Assembly (NCBI RefSeq): GCF_021134715.1
Contig: NC_060019.1
Coordinates: 6,882,001 to 6,946,000, forward strand
Length of the DNA: 64,000 bases
From: Daphnia pulex
Taxonomy: Eukaryota; Arthropoda; Branchiopoda; Diplostraca; Daphniidae
Reading direction: 5' to 3'
Every line of letters starts with the position of its first letter. Position 1 is the first letter of the stretch. Shown here piece by piece: positions 11,809 through 23,103 of the stretch. The notes under the pieces were generated by a model. That model saw only the letters and a list, made by a program, of their open reading frames with translations. It did not search any database and was not told where the DNA came from. Position numbers and translations under genes: made by a program.

Positions 11809-12334
11809 ACTGTCAAACTTTTGCGAAATTCGGTGTTCCGCCCTAAAAGCTGCGAGAACTCGTCACGGGGTCATCGGAGCTCTTCCAGGAAATCAATCAG
11901 GACAAACAATGCTTTTTAAAAAATTGAAGAAAACCCAGAAAAAAACAGGTTTTGGGGGATGTGCACTTTAATCAATCTAAGGTTCGGTCGTTTACCCCAC
12001 CTAACTACGGTAGGAGAGCTGATAGGAGTTTTAACCTGTATCTTAGAAGATGGGACGATTTTCTAAATGGTTGGGGACGCAAAGAACGTGAGAAAACCTG
12101 GTCCACAGCAGTGTGTACCAAGACTTATTACAAAACATTTCGAAACTTTCTCATATGTAAATAAGAAGAAGATTCTATTAAATGCACTAGACGATGGTGT
12201 ACTGTTTGTGTGTGTTAATTTTGTTATGGGTGGGAAGGGACATCTAGTAAAATTAATCAACGCAACATATTCAAACGTAACGGGATTTACAGATATCATC
12301 AGTTGGTATACGCAACCTAGAAATTTAACGGAGG

Positions 12335-12445
12335 AATATCTTAAACTATAATGGACTAACAGCAATCTACAATTGTTGTCTTTCTTGTTTTTGTTGCAAT
12401 TCTTTTTTGGGGCACCGAAACAAGAAGAGCCAACGATGTTCTCCA
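12335..12445 (-). repeat. Dispersed repeat, inverted relative to copies at 16370-16520 and 16535-16680
   Basis: TGGACTAACAGCAATCTACA, the GTCTTTC..TTGTTTTTGTTG run, the GGGGCACCGAAACAAG block and TCTCCACTGGGGAAA all recur in reverse complement near 16380-16500, and in decayed form at 16540-16680. The family is unknown and no ORF is shared. Confidence 0.5.
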
Positions 12446-12826
12446 CTGGGGAAAATCCACTGATGGGTTTTCCACACAAATTATGGCTCGGGGGTTTTCT
12501 TCTTGTTGTATATCTGCGTTTCCCTTAATTAATCACCAATAGTTAGTCGTCATCGGACGCCAAAAATCGATTTTGTGGCTAAATAAACACACATCAACCT
12601 GGAAAACATTTTCTAAAATTCTAAAACTAAAAAAAAAATAAATGCTAAGACGAAAACAAATAAATGGGGTGAATCAGAGGTACGTGGGGAGCCGCAAACT
12701 TGCTTCTTATATGCCGTTATAAATGATATTTTTACCATAAGGTTTTTAAAACTTTGACGTCTGAATTAAGTCTGGTTCATTTTTTCGTAAAACGTGATGA
12801 ATGATGATTTACTGATGATCTTGTAA

Positions 12827-14480
12827 CTAATTTTGAAGCAGGATGACCATATATGTCACTACAGCGCCTGTTAACTAGAATAGCAGTTTTTATTTAGTAC
12901 AGTGGAAACAGACAGAGACTTATCCAAATGAACAGCGCGCGCAACCAGATGAAACGGAATTTTGGAAATATTACTTACAGCTGGAATCAGATGCATCCCA
13001 ACCTTAAACAGTCCAGCTGCCGTCAAACGAACACGGTCTTCATCAATTTGAAGCAATAATGTCATCGCCTATAAGAATTAACCGATTAGGTTAGTTTATA
13101 ACTATCCTGTTCACATAACGTTAGTTATGTGAAACAGACCTCAACATTATCAGTCAATTTTTGAGAGAATCGTGAACGTGACATTACAGCGGACATTCTC
13201 TCGCGAAGGAGTCGAACCTAAAAGCGGAAACAGATTGATAGATCTATTAGAGCATTTTCAGAAAATACAAAATTTCCGATTATATGAATAATAATAATAA
13301 TATAGACTAGGGAAAATTTGAAAAGACAAGAGACCTGATTAACGGGCAGGTCGGCGGAGGCGAGAATGACTAATATTCGGGACCAGTCCGTGATGAAAAC
13401 CAAAGGGAACGCAACATTGCCACTCTCTAAGACGGCATTTTCATGAATAAAACTGTAAATGTAGATAAAAGCATGGGTGACAACGGATATGAATTTCGTT
13501 GTCAATAGAAATAAAACTGGAGCGGAGAAAATGTCGTTGATTTCTGACGAAGCTCGACAGAGGCTGTCAAATATCTTGGCACTTCGTCTCAATGCTTTCA
13601 TGTTTCCGTCCCTACACACAGGTCACGTTGAATTTTTTGCCACATCAAATGGATGAATAATTTATTGAGAAAAAAGTCATTGAATAATTATATTTTACCT
13701 TTTATTATTCATTTGCAGTTCATTATCCTCAGTCATGTCAGAGTGGATGACTAAGAGTTGTATGTAATGGGCGATTATGTAAAAGCATAAATATGATAAA
13801 AAGAATGTGCAATCTATCATAATATAGATTAGCGTGAGCATAAACATCATGCTCGTTATTAACAAAATGTTTGAATTTGCTAATGAGGAGAGCGACTCAA
13901 GTGCAGAGATCGACACAAACAACATACCTATAGCCTATAATAAAAATAGGAATGTTTAAGTCACGCATGTCATGAATTACAATTCCCCAAAAATGCCTTT
14001 TTAAATCTGACAAAAACAACTCACCGGTATATTGACTAGAATAAATCCGATAATAAATCGTGCCGTAATAGAGTTCCTGTTGTGCTGTGCAAGATATTTT
14101 TCTCCAAAAAGGCTCTCGACTTCTTGCACAGCTTCTACCGCATTCCGCAGTCGACGGAATCGCAACACGATACAGCGAGATAATAAAAGCTCAGCAATGC
14201 GAGACATGTGTGTTACAGAAAAAAGTATGAGAACCGTAACTGGCATTGTTTTATCTGTTGATAAACTCTCTCCCACATTATTGGAAGAGCAACCCATTGC
14301 CACAATACATAGGACCTGCGAAATTGAAATCAAGACGAACCACCAAGTGGTGCGATGCTTAAAAGAGAAAGTGAATTTTGCAAATTTTTGGGTTGCCAAA
14401 TTTCGTTCTATTGTATAAGGAATCATGCCGCAGGCTTGAAATAGGCTAACAAATGGATGTAATTGTTCGAACACAGACAT
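12827..14480 (-). CDS. Gustatory receptor-like seven-transmembrane chemoreceptor, complete
   Basis: Six exons: 14480-14025, 13934-13699, 13611-13335, 13217-13140, 13068-12979, 12874-12827. All phases agree and give 394 aa, the usual length for arthropod Gr proteins. The N-terminus has the family pattern LHPFVSLFQACGMIPY. Hydrophobic segments recur (WWFVLISISQVLCIVAMG, VTVLILFSVTHM, FIIGFILVNIP, TSMMFMLTLIYIMI, VLFLLTTKFISVVTHAFIYI). The last two exons carry the diagnostic ending: RVRLTAAGLFKVGMHLIPA, then TYMVILLQN, the TY-hydrophobic5-Q motif with Asn in place of Phe. The last three introns are phase 0, as in most Gr genes. It is predicted to be a ligand-gated cation channel of chemosensory neurons; the ligand is unknown. 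Confidence 0.9.
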
Positions 14481-17020
14481 GATCAGAAACGGTTGCTACG
14501 GAATTATACGACCGGGACTGAAGGTTGACAATTCTATTTATCTGTTGATGGTTGCATTTGAAGGTGTTTGTTATTATACCGGCTGATGTAACCATGGAAA
14601 TGAGCCTGTTTGCGTTATCTGTCTACCACAACAGTAGAATTGCATTATAATCGAAATAATGGTTTTCGTAATTATGTAATTAGTCACAAAAGGGTTTGCC
14701 GTATCTTGCCTGTTGATTGTGAATCACTGAATTATTAAAACACATTATGTCGCTTATCCCATACAAAACGTAGTTTAGATCAATAAACTTTCTCTCAATA
14801 GATATAGCAAGGGACGGGCGATATAATAGGGTATTGACAAAATTTCCCCGGTAATGCTGTCTTTATATATCTTCTTCACAACATTTTCTTACATTCTTGA
14901 GAAGTCGAAATTATTATATAATATCAGTCTGATATACAATAATATCTACTTATGTACACGTGCTTTTGTAAGTTTAATCAAAAGTAAGCATTAGCTACTG
15001 TCATTTTTCCGCCGAGAGCTATTTTGGAAATTTTTTGGATTCACGTAAGAATCGATTGAATAATAGAGTCGGGTTCAGATTTTAAATTATAACCGACGAG
15101 TTAGATGTGAGGACAAAAAGTGGTCAAAGTTGGTGGATTACAGTTTTCTTTCTTAGTGGATTCCAATTTTTAAAAATTCCATTTGTTTAAAAAATGGAGT
15201 GACAACGTTCATTTAATCTTGTTATCGTAAGAAAAAGAATAAACTTGGAACACCAACCTTGAAACCCAAAGACGGGAGTGGTTCTCATTTATCCGCATCT
15301 CCCAATTGCGTGACGTCAGTGCAGCAAGGGATCTGGTAGAAATCAGCGATCCTTTACCGCCATCGTTGCCCGCGGTGCCTAGGATAAAGATAGAAGAAGA
15401 TTACATTATTAGATAAGTTAGACTAAGACAAAGATAAACCACCAATAATGTAATCTAAAAAGATGTGGGTGCCTCTCTTTCAGATCAAACAAACACTATA
15501 AACACGAATATTTAGAAATTGCCATTCAGTGGGTCCTTCAGATGGGATAGCCTACAGCTAGACTTCTGCAGTTCAATGTTGAAACAGGAATGGGTAGCTC
15601 ACAATGGAGAAACTTAAAGATCACAGTAAAATGGGCGCTGTCGAGAAAGTAAAAATATGATTGCATGTTCTATAAGGTATCCATCCATTTGCTTGGGCAT
15701 GTGTAGTACAGCATTTCCTATTCTTCACTGCATACCTATAAATGAAATCATGTCACTTATATATTCAGTTACTTATACATCAATAGAGGAAAACCAAAAG
15801 AAAATAATAAAAACAGAGGAAAACAAAATAAGGGGTTGTTAAAAACATATTTACACTTTTTCAAAGAAGCAATGAATTCAGTAGCCTATGCAGAGTTGTA
15901 GACTAAAAAAATCCGAAAAGATCTTGGTTTTGTGTAAGCACAAGTTAACTGAAAAATATCTTAATACATTACACATCTCTATCTCTATATAAATATTTGT
16001 AAGTATTCTACTAAACAAAAGGTATAAGAGTAGCAAATGAAAGATGAACCATGTCTTGAACCATATGCAGCCAAATTTAACCTCATGCATATAACCATAC
16101 CTTGAAAGTTGAAACTACGATCACGACTAGTGGCTGTTTAGCATTACCAACGCGACCAAGGGCGCCGCTAATAAGGAAAAAATTGTCATCCTCTTTTGCT
16201 TCAAAATTATAGTTACAGACTGGATTTTTGCGTTATCTTGTTATTTATTTATTTATTTTTAAATTATTTAATTTTAGAAATTGTTCGATGACGACTAAAT
16301 TGCGTTGATGAATTAAGGGAAATGCAAACGACTCGAAAACCCCCGAAAAGTAAGTGTGGAAAACCCAGTAGATTTGAAGAGATTTCTCCAGTGGAGAACA
16401 TCGATCGCTGGCTCTTTTTGTTTCAGTGCCCCCAAAAAGAATCACAACAGAAACAAGAACGACAGCAGTTATAGATTCCTGTTAGTCCATAATAGTAGCT
16501 CGAGTTTAAAATATTCCTCCGTGAAAGTGTGGATTTCCCCATTGGAGAACACGCCTTTCTTGTTTTTCTTCTTCTTGTTTTTCTTCTTCTTGTTTTCAGC
16601 ACCGCTAAAAAATCGCAACTGAAACAAGAACGACAACTTTTATAGATTTCTAATAGTTCATAATAGTTTCAAAAATATTTCTACTTTAAAGTTCCCAGCA
16701 AAAAGTTGCGCAGTTTTATCCAACTGATGATAATTCGTATTACCCCGTTATTTTAATACCGTTGTTTTGTACATATCTAATGCGCTATGAAGATATATCG
16801 CTGTTAAACAAAAGCTGTCTGATTTTTGTCCTTAAAACGCCAAATATGATTTGCATGTCCGTATCCGGCGTAGGCTATAACACAAAATAAAGCTAAGTAA
16901 AACTTTAAAAAACTTTAAATTATATCTACCCAGTTTGAGCTTCGAACAAAAATGTTACTTTTCCAATTTGGTAGGCTATATTATTATCAATAAGATTTAA
17001 TTAAAAAAAAATACAAATGT
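14481..17020. other. Gene-poor interval
   Basis: 14540-14840 is the duplicated receptor flank. A perfect CRE-type palindrome TGACGTCA lies at about 15311-15318 in a locally GC-richer stretch. Two segments bounded by good splice signals on the minus strand (16167-16101 and 15378-15258) do not join in an open frame. The repeat copies at 16370-16680 are T/CTT-rich. I see no supported gene. Confidence 0.5.
16370..16680 (+). repeat. Two tandem copies of the dispersed repeat also present at 12335-12445
   Basis: The first copy (16370-16520) has CCAGTGGAGAACATCG, a CTTTTTGTTTCAGTGCCCCC block and a GAAACAAGAACGACAGC block. The second (16535-16680) has CCATTGGAGAACACG, a TTTTTCTTCTTCTTG microsatellite and GAAACAAGAACGACAAC. 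The two differ by the microsatellite expansion. Confidence 0.5.
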
Positions 17021-17096
17021 TTTATTCAACGTAAATTAATAAATATGATCTTCATTTCTCCAATCGAATCATATTGTTGGTCTCTACACCTCTCAA

Positions 17097-17369
17097 CTAA
17101 ATTTTTGCTCTGAATAAGGCAATAAGCGCTTCCGGGTTTTTATCGTGTTTTTCGCGTGCCCCAAGTAGGCAAGTACCCAAGCATTTAGAAAATCGTCCTA
17201 TTTTCAAAGAAAAAGTCAAAACTCCTAAAACGACGGAACTACTGATCAACGTGCACATCCACAAAAACCTGTTTCCTGGGTTTTCTTCGCTTTTGAAAAG
17301 AAATTGTTTGTCCCATTTCCAAGGAAGACCGGGGAAAACCCATGATCGTTTTCTGCCGTACTTACTCAC
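17097..17369 (-). CDS. Small single-pass membrane protein, single exon, family not recognised
   Basis: A 90-aa ORF starts MSKYGRKRSW, with a basic/aromatic N-terminus, one hydrophobic segment at about residues 39-56 (CTLISSSVVLGVLTFSLKI) and a polar basic tail. In-frame stops precede the Met. A canonical AATAAA lies about 70 nt beyond the stop (near 17020 on the minus strand). Its coding-like composition in an AT-rich setting and this 3' signal support a real gene. The layout resembles small mitochondrial inner-membrane or SMIM-type proteins, but I cannot name a family. Confidence 0.5.
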   Translation of the reverse strand: MSKYGRKRSWVFPGLPWKWDKQFLFKSEENPGNRFLWMCTLISSSVVLGVLTFSLKIGRFSKCLGTCLLGAREKHDKNPEALIALFRAKI

Positions 17370-17858
17370 TTTAGACTCACTGACGACACGATATGTATTA
17401 TCATATATGTGGTTTAAGTTCCACTTTATATATGGGCATGATTATTTCCTTTTCAGTGTTTAAAATAATTACATTCATGCTTTTCGTGTTAAGCGTAAGA
17501 AGTACTCTGAAAGCACTGAAAATGGTATAAATAGGTACTCTATACCGCTGCTATAATCCGTATTTGGGTGTGTTAGGAGATTGCTGTATCTCGTTTCCTC
17601 GTACAAACAATTTATTTTCAATCTTATTTTTATTTGAATTCAGCGTTTGTTGTTCCCTTGTGCTCTAACTTGTGTGTGTGGATGATTTTTGTATATTAAC
17701 TTTGGTCTTTCTGAAAGAAAAAACGAAACAAGTGGCTATTTTGCTTATCTATACATCCGCTCCTCCTATTCGCAGAGTGTGAATAGGAGCGCAAAAACTT
17801 GATTGAAATATAGAACGAAAGGTTTAGGTTCCCGGAGCAGCACTTTCGCGGATGCGAG

Positions 17859-17867
17859 TATAAAAAG
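17859..17867 (+). promoter_or_regulatory. TATA box of the LysM gene
   Basis: TATAAAAAG lies about 30 nt ahead of the presumed start site near 17890. It is followed by a noncoding exon ending at the donor AG|GTAAAA (17962), with the coding start in the next exon at 18108. Confidence 0.65.
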
Positions 17868-18107
17868 GTCGACTAGTTCGTTTGAAATAATCACAAGTTC
17901 TTTAGCAATTCGAACACACCACTATTTGTCTTCGAGGGCAGCAGCAGCCAAACCAATAATAGGTAAAATTTAAAAAAAACGACGTGTTGTGTGACGTGTG
18001 ACGTGAATTTAGAATTTTTTTAAATTTCGCATTAAGCTAAAAATGATTAAATAAAAAAATGCATTTTATTAAATTTTAAATTCTTTTTCTGATTGTATAT
18101 AGCAGCA

Positions 18108-18478
18108 ATGGCCACAAAAATGTCTCCCGTTTTCCTTATTCTGGTCGTTTCGCTCTTCGTTCTTATAAACTTCACTGGTAAATTGAACATATGTTGAGAC
18201 GATTGCATGTTCATCTAAGATAATTTGTAATTAACAGTGATTTTTTTCTTATATTTCTCTTGGAATGAGCAGATTTTGCTTATTCAAAAGACTGCACTCG
18301 TGGCTATCGGGTGAACAGTGGTGATACTTGTTGGTCTACTGCCCAAAAATGTGGCATCTCCCTGCAAACGCTTTTTTACCACAACGGACTTATAAACAAC
18401 TGCGACAATCTTCAGCCGGGTCATTTTCTTTGCTGCACCCAAGCCGATGATGTCCTGACTCGTCCAAAAAAAATTTAG
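18108..18478 (+). CDS. Short secreted single-LysM-domain protein
   Basis: Exons 18108-18177 and 18273-18478 join in phase 1 to give 91 aa. Residues 1-23 form a signal peptide ([16 protein letters not shown]). The mature part is one LysM module: [20 protein letters not shown], then LYHNGL-like [17 protein letters not shown], then a CC pair. Cysteines at both ends suggest disulfide closure, as in secreted fungal and arthropod LysM proteins. LysM folds bind chitin or peptidoglycan-type glycans, so a cuticle or immune role is plausible but inferred. The last codons (after about residue 82) and the stop lie in DNA that, read on the other strand, is a fragment of an SK-channel exon, so the C-terminus may have been acquired secondarily. 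Confidence 0.8.
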
Positions 18479-19313
18479 TTCGCCAGGAATTGGATGGACG
18501 GCGCAGACGAGCAATTCCAAAGTTATTTGAATAATTATTCGTTTCCACGTCATGGCGATCCGCCAATCATCCACGCAATTTTGTATGAGAAATATCCGAG
18601 GGAATAATATAATATTTATCGTTAGCCGGAAGTCACCCAAAAATTTTGAATCATAAAAAAAAATAATAAAGTAATGGATATAGGATAATACGTAGCTACA
18701 TATCCCTGGACTGCAAAGACATGGTAAGTCACTATCAAACCCAAAAGCACCACGGTTGAGACTGATATCAGCGTTTTCAAGGTGGAAGAATATAACGATG
18801 ACTATAGAAAAAAAAAAACAAATGGAAACACATTTAATGAAGCAGTCAATTGCCATCGTTCAAAATTGGACAGTCAATTGCCATAACTCAAAACAGCTTA
18901 ATTTGTATAAAAAATACTTTGGTGTAGAAACCGTAGCTTGCCAGTTCACTCTCTATAACCATGACGATGATACCGAATATGCCGAAAACGAGGGCGAAAT
19001 CGCTGATCAGCTTCCGTTTCTCGAAGAGCTTCTTCCGTCGACCGATTTGGTAGCCGGCATTTGATCTATTCTTGCCCATTGCTGTAAGCGGCCTAACAGC
19101 TGTTCTACTACCAGAATATGACGTAATGGACTTGATTTCAGCTCCGCTGGCTAAATCACTTTTCACTTTTGCAGTTGAGGCAGTAGCGCTGATTGTGATT
19201 TCTCTAAGAGCATTAGGGTTTCCTCCATTGCATCTTCCAGCACTTGGTCTTACATTTTCTTCACTTTCACTGTCCTCATCCTCAATGGCAGCCATAGAAA
19301 ACTCGCACTGCAT
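18445..19313 (-). pseudogene. Truncated SK-channel pseudogene
   Basis: It matches the first three coding exons of the SK gene at 20206-22350: an N-terminal exon ending [20 protein letters not shown] (to about 18921), the S2 exon (18790 to about 18695), and part of the S3 exon ([21 protein letters not shown]) ending near FFWTSQD. Both splice sites of the second intron are broken: the donor reads CAGGGAT instead of CAGGTGC, and the acceptor AG has become GG near 18597. S4, S5, the pore and the calmodulin-binding region are absent. Upstream DNA near 19410-19480 also resembles the SK 5' flank. It meets the LysM gene tail to tail. Confidence 0.85.
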
Positions 19314-19778
19314 GTTATTAATTTAACATCATTATTGTAGACTCCCCTTCGCCATTATCCTTGATGTTAACTGGAAGATATTTTCGACAAATCTGTGATT
19401 GCTGTTGCTAAAAAAAACACACTGGTCCGGCAAAAGAAGTTGTTGAAACAATCACTCGACAAATACTGGAGATGTTCGCTAGGATTCCTTTTTGATTGAG
19501 AAAACAAATCGAGATCAAGGCTTCCTTTTTTTGTGCAAACATTACATTTTCTAGACTTTCACTACATTTAGAATAAAGAAATTCCGACTTTCGTCGGAAG
19601 TCACCAAACAACTTTTTAATGTATTCATCCCGAGGGAATTGTTCTTAGCATTATTGAAAGTAATAGTCATGAAATGTTCCCGCTGTGATTCCCTGGTTTC
19701 TCTGGTCAGAACTTGGCTATCGACCTATAGCATCTATCTCGTAGGATAATACCTGTACGGTGTCCTAACATCTATATC

Positions 19779-19851
19779 GCATCTGTAGTGTAGTGGTTAT
19801 CACGATTGCCTCACACGCAATAGGTCCTCAGTTCGACCCTGAGCAGATGCA
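19779..19851 (+). tRNA. tRNA-Val (CAC)
   Basis: Acceptor stem GCATCTG pairs with CAGATGC, with discriminator A. The D arm lies in TAGTGTAGTGGTTATCA (A box). The anticodon stem ATTGC/GCAAT carries loop CTCACAC with anticodon CAC. The T arm CTCAG/CTGAG holds loop TTCGACC (B box). A T-rich stretch follows from 19853. All parts fit an intron-less eukaryotic tRNA-Val. Confidence 0.93.
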
Positions 19852-20205
19852 TATTTGTTTTAACCGTAAAATTTTCATTTTAGTACTTTCACTTCGAAAA
19901 ATGTTTTAGCGAAAATATTCCCCTTTAGATTGAAATATATTGTACAGTTACTGAAACTCGTACAACCTTTTGTTAACAACGTGATTTTAAACATGTATGG
20001 CTAGTATAGGCTACGGATGCTAGATATTGACAGGGTCTGACACTCGCGTTGAGAATTCAGATGAAACGACTCACTCTTCCGACGATTTAATGTAAGTTAT
20101 TTTATGTAATAGAACCTTTTTAACTGATACAGCATGTATAAAGTTCATATGTTCCACGAGTGAAGAGCATAATAAAATCATAATAAATCACCACGGTTTT
20201 GGTCG

Positions 20206-22350
20206 TTATGAAAATAGGGTGTGTCCAGGGTTGCGAGAAGAATTATTGAGTTGGGTCATAGTCAAGTGACGTGAAATTTCTTCCGGCAGAGTTGCTAGAG
20301 TTTCCTGGAGAACTACCAACTTATTTTCCAGTGAGCTCAGTCGTTCCTCCAAAATATTTTGGCGTGTATATATTTCAGAAGTGATTTTATTGGCGGCATT
20401 CTGGGATCAAGTTTTCGCTTGTTAGTTGTCCATGTTTTAATTAAACTTTACTAAAATTTAATTTGAGTATACCTGGTCGTCCATATTGTTATATGGGTTG
20501 TTGCGGACATGAAGGTCGTCCATCAAGTTACGATGCTTCATTTTAGCGTTTTGCATTGAATGGATGGCTTGCAAGAACTTGCGCTGGTGATTCCGTACTC
20601 GACCTGGGTTGACGCGTTTAACTAATTTCGTGTACTTGTAAATGAGCCACGACTCTCGTAAAACATTGGCAGCCGCATTTTTCAACTATTCAAAATTGGC
20701 ACATGACAATGCTTTCCAAAAGAAATAACAAGGCGATTTGGGTCGAGCTTTACCTCTTTGGTGAACTGAGTATCTCTCATTAGATCATGGACGCGTTTCT
20801 CGGCTTGGGTCAACTCCATTTTCTTCAAGATGACAGCTACCAGTAACGCCGTACAACCGGCTCCCTTCAAAACGATCAAGAAATTAAACATCAAGCAAAA
20901 TACAAAAATTTCATTCAAAATGCGCATGCCATGAATCCAGTGGCGACACTGATACTTCTGCCGCAGTATGTCTTGGGAAACATGTCGCCGTAGCCGATGG
21001 TCAGAAAAGTAATCATTATCAGCCACATGGTGTTGAGTAAATTGTTGTACTCTTCATCGTAATAGCTGAAATATGTGTAACATTTACGAATCGGTTAAGT
21101 ATTTCGTTAATGTCGTGTTTTATATACCGTTCGCACTGCCGCATAGTCCAACTGGCGACGATCCACAGCGAACCTACCACAACGAGAAGGACAGTGCCGG
21201 GATAAATGGCCATCAGTGTCTTGAAGATGAATCGAGTGTCAAATGCGATGTTATTGAAGGCCCCGATCGATCTCGAGGTTGTGTCTGTAAAAAGTTTACT
21301 AATAAAACGACAAAATTAGGCTAAACTAGCTTTAGGCAAATCAGGATGTCAGCATATATGTAATTCGATGAACCGATAATCAATCGAAATGAATAAAAAT
21401 AAATGATTAACTTATCGTCGCATCCGACAATGAGGAATAACACTAGAGAGAATACTATACTGGAGATGTGGATTGTGGAGTACTTGTGTAGATGCATGGC
21501 TCGGCCGATTAAGTAAAATCGGAAGAGCATGGGCAGACCGAGAGTGACGTCAATGGTGTGATTAGTCTTCCAGAAAAAGTATGGTTCACCAGGAATTGGA
21601 TGAATGGCGCAGATGAGCAACTCGAAACTCATTTGAATTATCCGTTGCCACGTCATGGCGATCCGCCAATCATTCACGCAGTTTTGTATCAGAAATATCT
21701 AAGGGAATAATAATTTTAAAAAACCCCTAAATGAATGAATTAAAATGGAAAACGTATTACGCACCTGGACTTCGAAGCTATGGTAAATCATTACGGATAC
21801 CAGAAGAATCATGGTTGTGAATGATATCACCGCTTTTAAGGAGAAAGAATATAATGATGACTAAATAAAATAACAGAAAATCAAACGTCAAACGAAGAAG
21901 ATGTTGATTCTTTCAAAGTGAAAATTATACTTTAGTGTAGACGCCGGCGCTAGCCAATTCGTTCTCAATTATCATGATGATGATGCCAAGCATGCCGACG
22001 GCTAGGGCGAAATCACTAATTCGCTTGCGCTTTTCAAAAAGTAATTTCCGCGTATGTAGTTGATGACTAACTTTTTTCCACCTTTTGCTAACAGTGAGAG
22101 CCGAAAGACGTTTTCTACTCATTGGGAACGATGCGGACGACATCTGTTCGCCGCTGGATGCAGCCCTTCCGGGTGCTTTAATCGACAAGTTGTCCAAAGA
22201 GATCCTATCCGTAGCGGTTAGATTCCAGCTTTTACCAATTTCTTCACTTTCGTTACCAACTGGTTGTTGTTGGGTGCCTTCATTTTCATTGTAACGCGGG
22301 TATTCCGTGTGGACACTGTGCAGTGGATTGTTCAACACCATATTTGTCAC
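20206..22350 (-). CDS. SK: Small-conductance calcium-activated potassium channel (SK/KCNN)
   Basis: Eight exons: 22350-21931, 21860-21765, 21698-21461, 21284-21128, 21065-20930, 20864-20754, 20685-20473, 20400-20206. They join in phase and give 521 aa. Family marks in order: [12 protein letters not shown] with S1; the S2 exon; [11 protein letters not shown] and [10 protein letters not shown]4 [30 protein letters not shown]5 [15 protein letters not shown]; pore exon [17 protein letters not shown] with the K-selective GYGD filter; [11 protein letters not shown] in S6; and the calmodulin-binding segment [25 protein letters not shown]. The C-terminus is a coiled coil ([20 protein letters not shown]). 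Calcium-calmodulin opens such channels, which shape after-hyperpolarisation. Intron 5 (20929-20865) starts with GC. The N-terminal cytoplasmic part is short, as in arthropod short isoforms. Confidence 0.95.
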
Positions 22351-23100
22351 TTTCAGTCAAGTTTGATTCCGTTTTCGTGGACAAAGATTTCGACAGTAAC
22401 GCAAACAATTGATGGCGTGTTGGTGAAAAAAATACCCGGTCGTCGAAGAAGTTGTCGAGTTAGTCACTAGACTGACACTACAAGGATATTTTCCGGTGTT
22501 TTTCATTTATACAACCCAAGATCAAGGCGTTGGCTCATTCCTCTTTCCGCCTTATTTGGTTTCTACCAAAAGAACTTGCTAGGCTATTTATTGCAAACAC
22601 GTAGCCCGAGGAACATGGCTCAATGGCTGTAGTAATTTCATGGCCGTCTCACTTATCACAGAGCCAAGGACGGAAAGACTGCAGAATGCTTTTTTGGTTA
22701 CGTGATCGTTACAGTCGCTCAGGGGGCTTCAAATGTCTAATGTAATGTGACTTTAAACACGTTGGTTACGCACGGAAGGAATTATTTGTCTTACAAATAA
22801 AATGTTTCGTTGTGCCCTTCATTTTTTAATAAAGAAAAACAACAGTAAAAAAGAAATATCTGCTTAAGTTGACTGCAGTTTTTCTCTCACTTTTTTTTGT
22901 TTCGAAAAAGTTTTGAAAAAAGTGCTGAAAAGCAACGCCATCTATATTCTTCATGTTGAGAAGCGCACGCGCACTAAAACGAAACTAGGGAATATTTAAA
23001 CTTGGCAACAGTGACACGGAAGTGAGGAAAAGGAAAACGACGTTGCTTTCTTCTAAGAGAATCTCCCTTCTTTTACATTGTACGTCTTCAGCGTTGAAAC
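22351..23100. other. Shared upstream region of SK (-) and RpL3 (+)
   Basis: The divergent arrangement leaves about 750 bp between start codons. Pyrimidine tracts at 23045-23056 (CTTTCTTCT) and 23067-23077 (CTCCCTTCTTTT) resemble the 5' terminal oligopyrimidine start of ribosomal-protein mRNAs. No ORF or repeat is seen. Confidence 0.45.
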
Positions 23101-23103
23101 AGC

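Noticed and set aside
12067..12479. Overlapping ORFs of 94 and 138 codons upstream of the receptor's 3' end.
   Set aside because: They overlap a dispersed repeat and lack any conserved feature or splice context.
15258..16167. Two exon-like segments on the minus strand (16167-16101 and 15378-15258) with good splice signals and protein-like translations.
   Set aside because: The only open frame of the first ends in phase 0, which forces a stop early in the second; no family resemblance.
18284..18856. 190-codon minus-strand ORF over the LysM gene.
   Set aside because: It is the fused shadow of SK exons 2-3, broken introns and antisense LysM sequence; not a gene.
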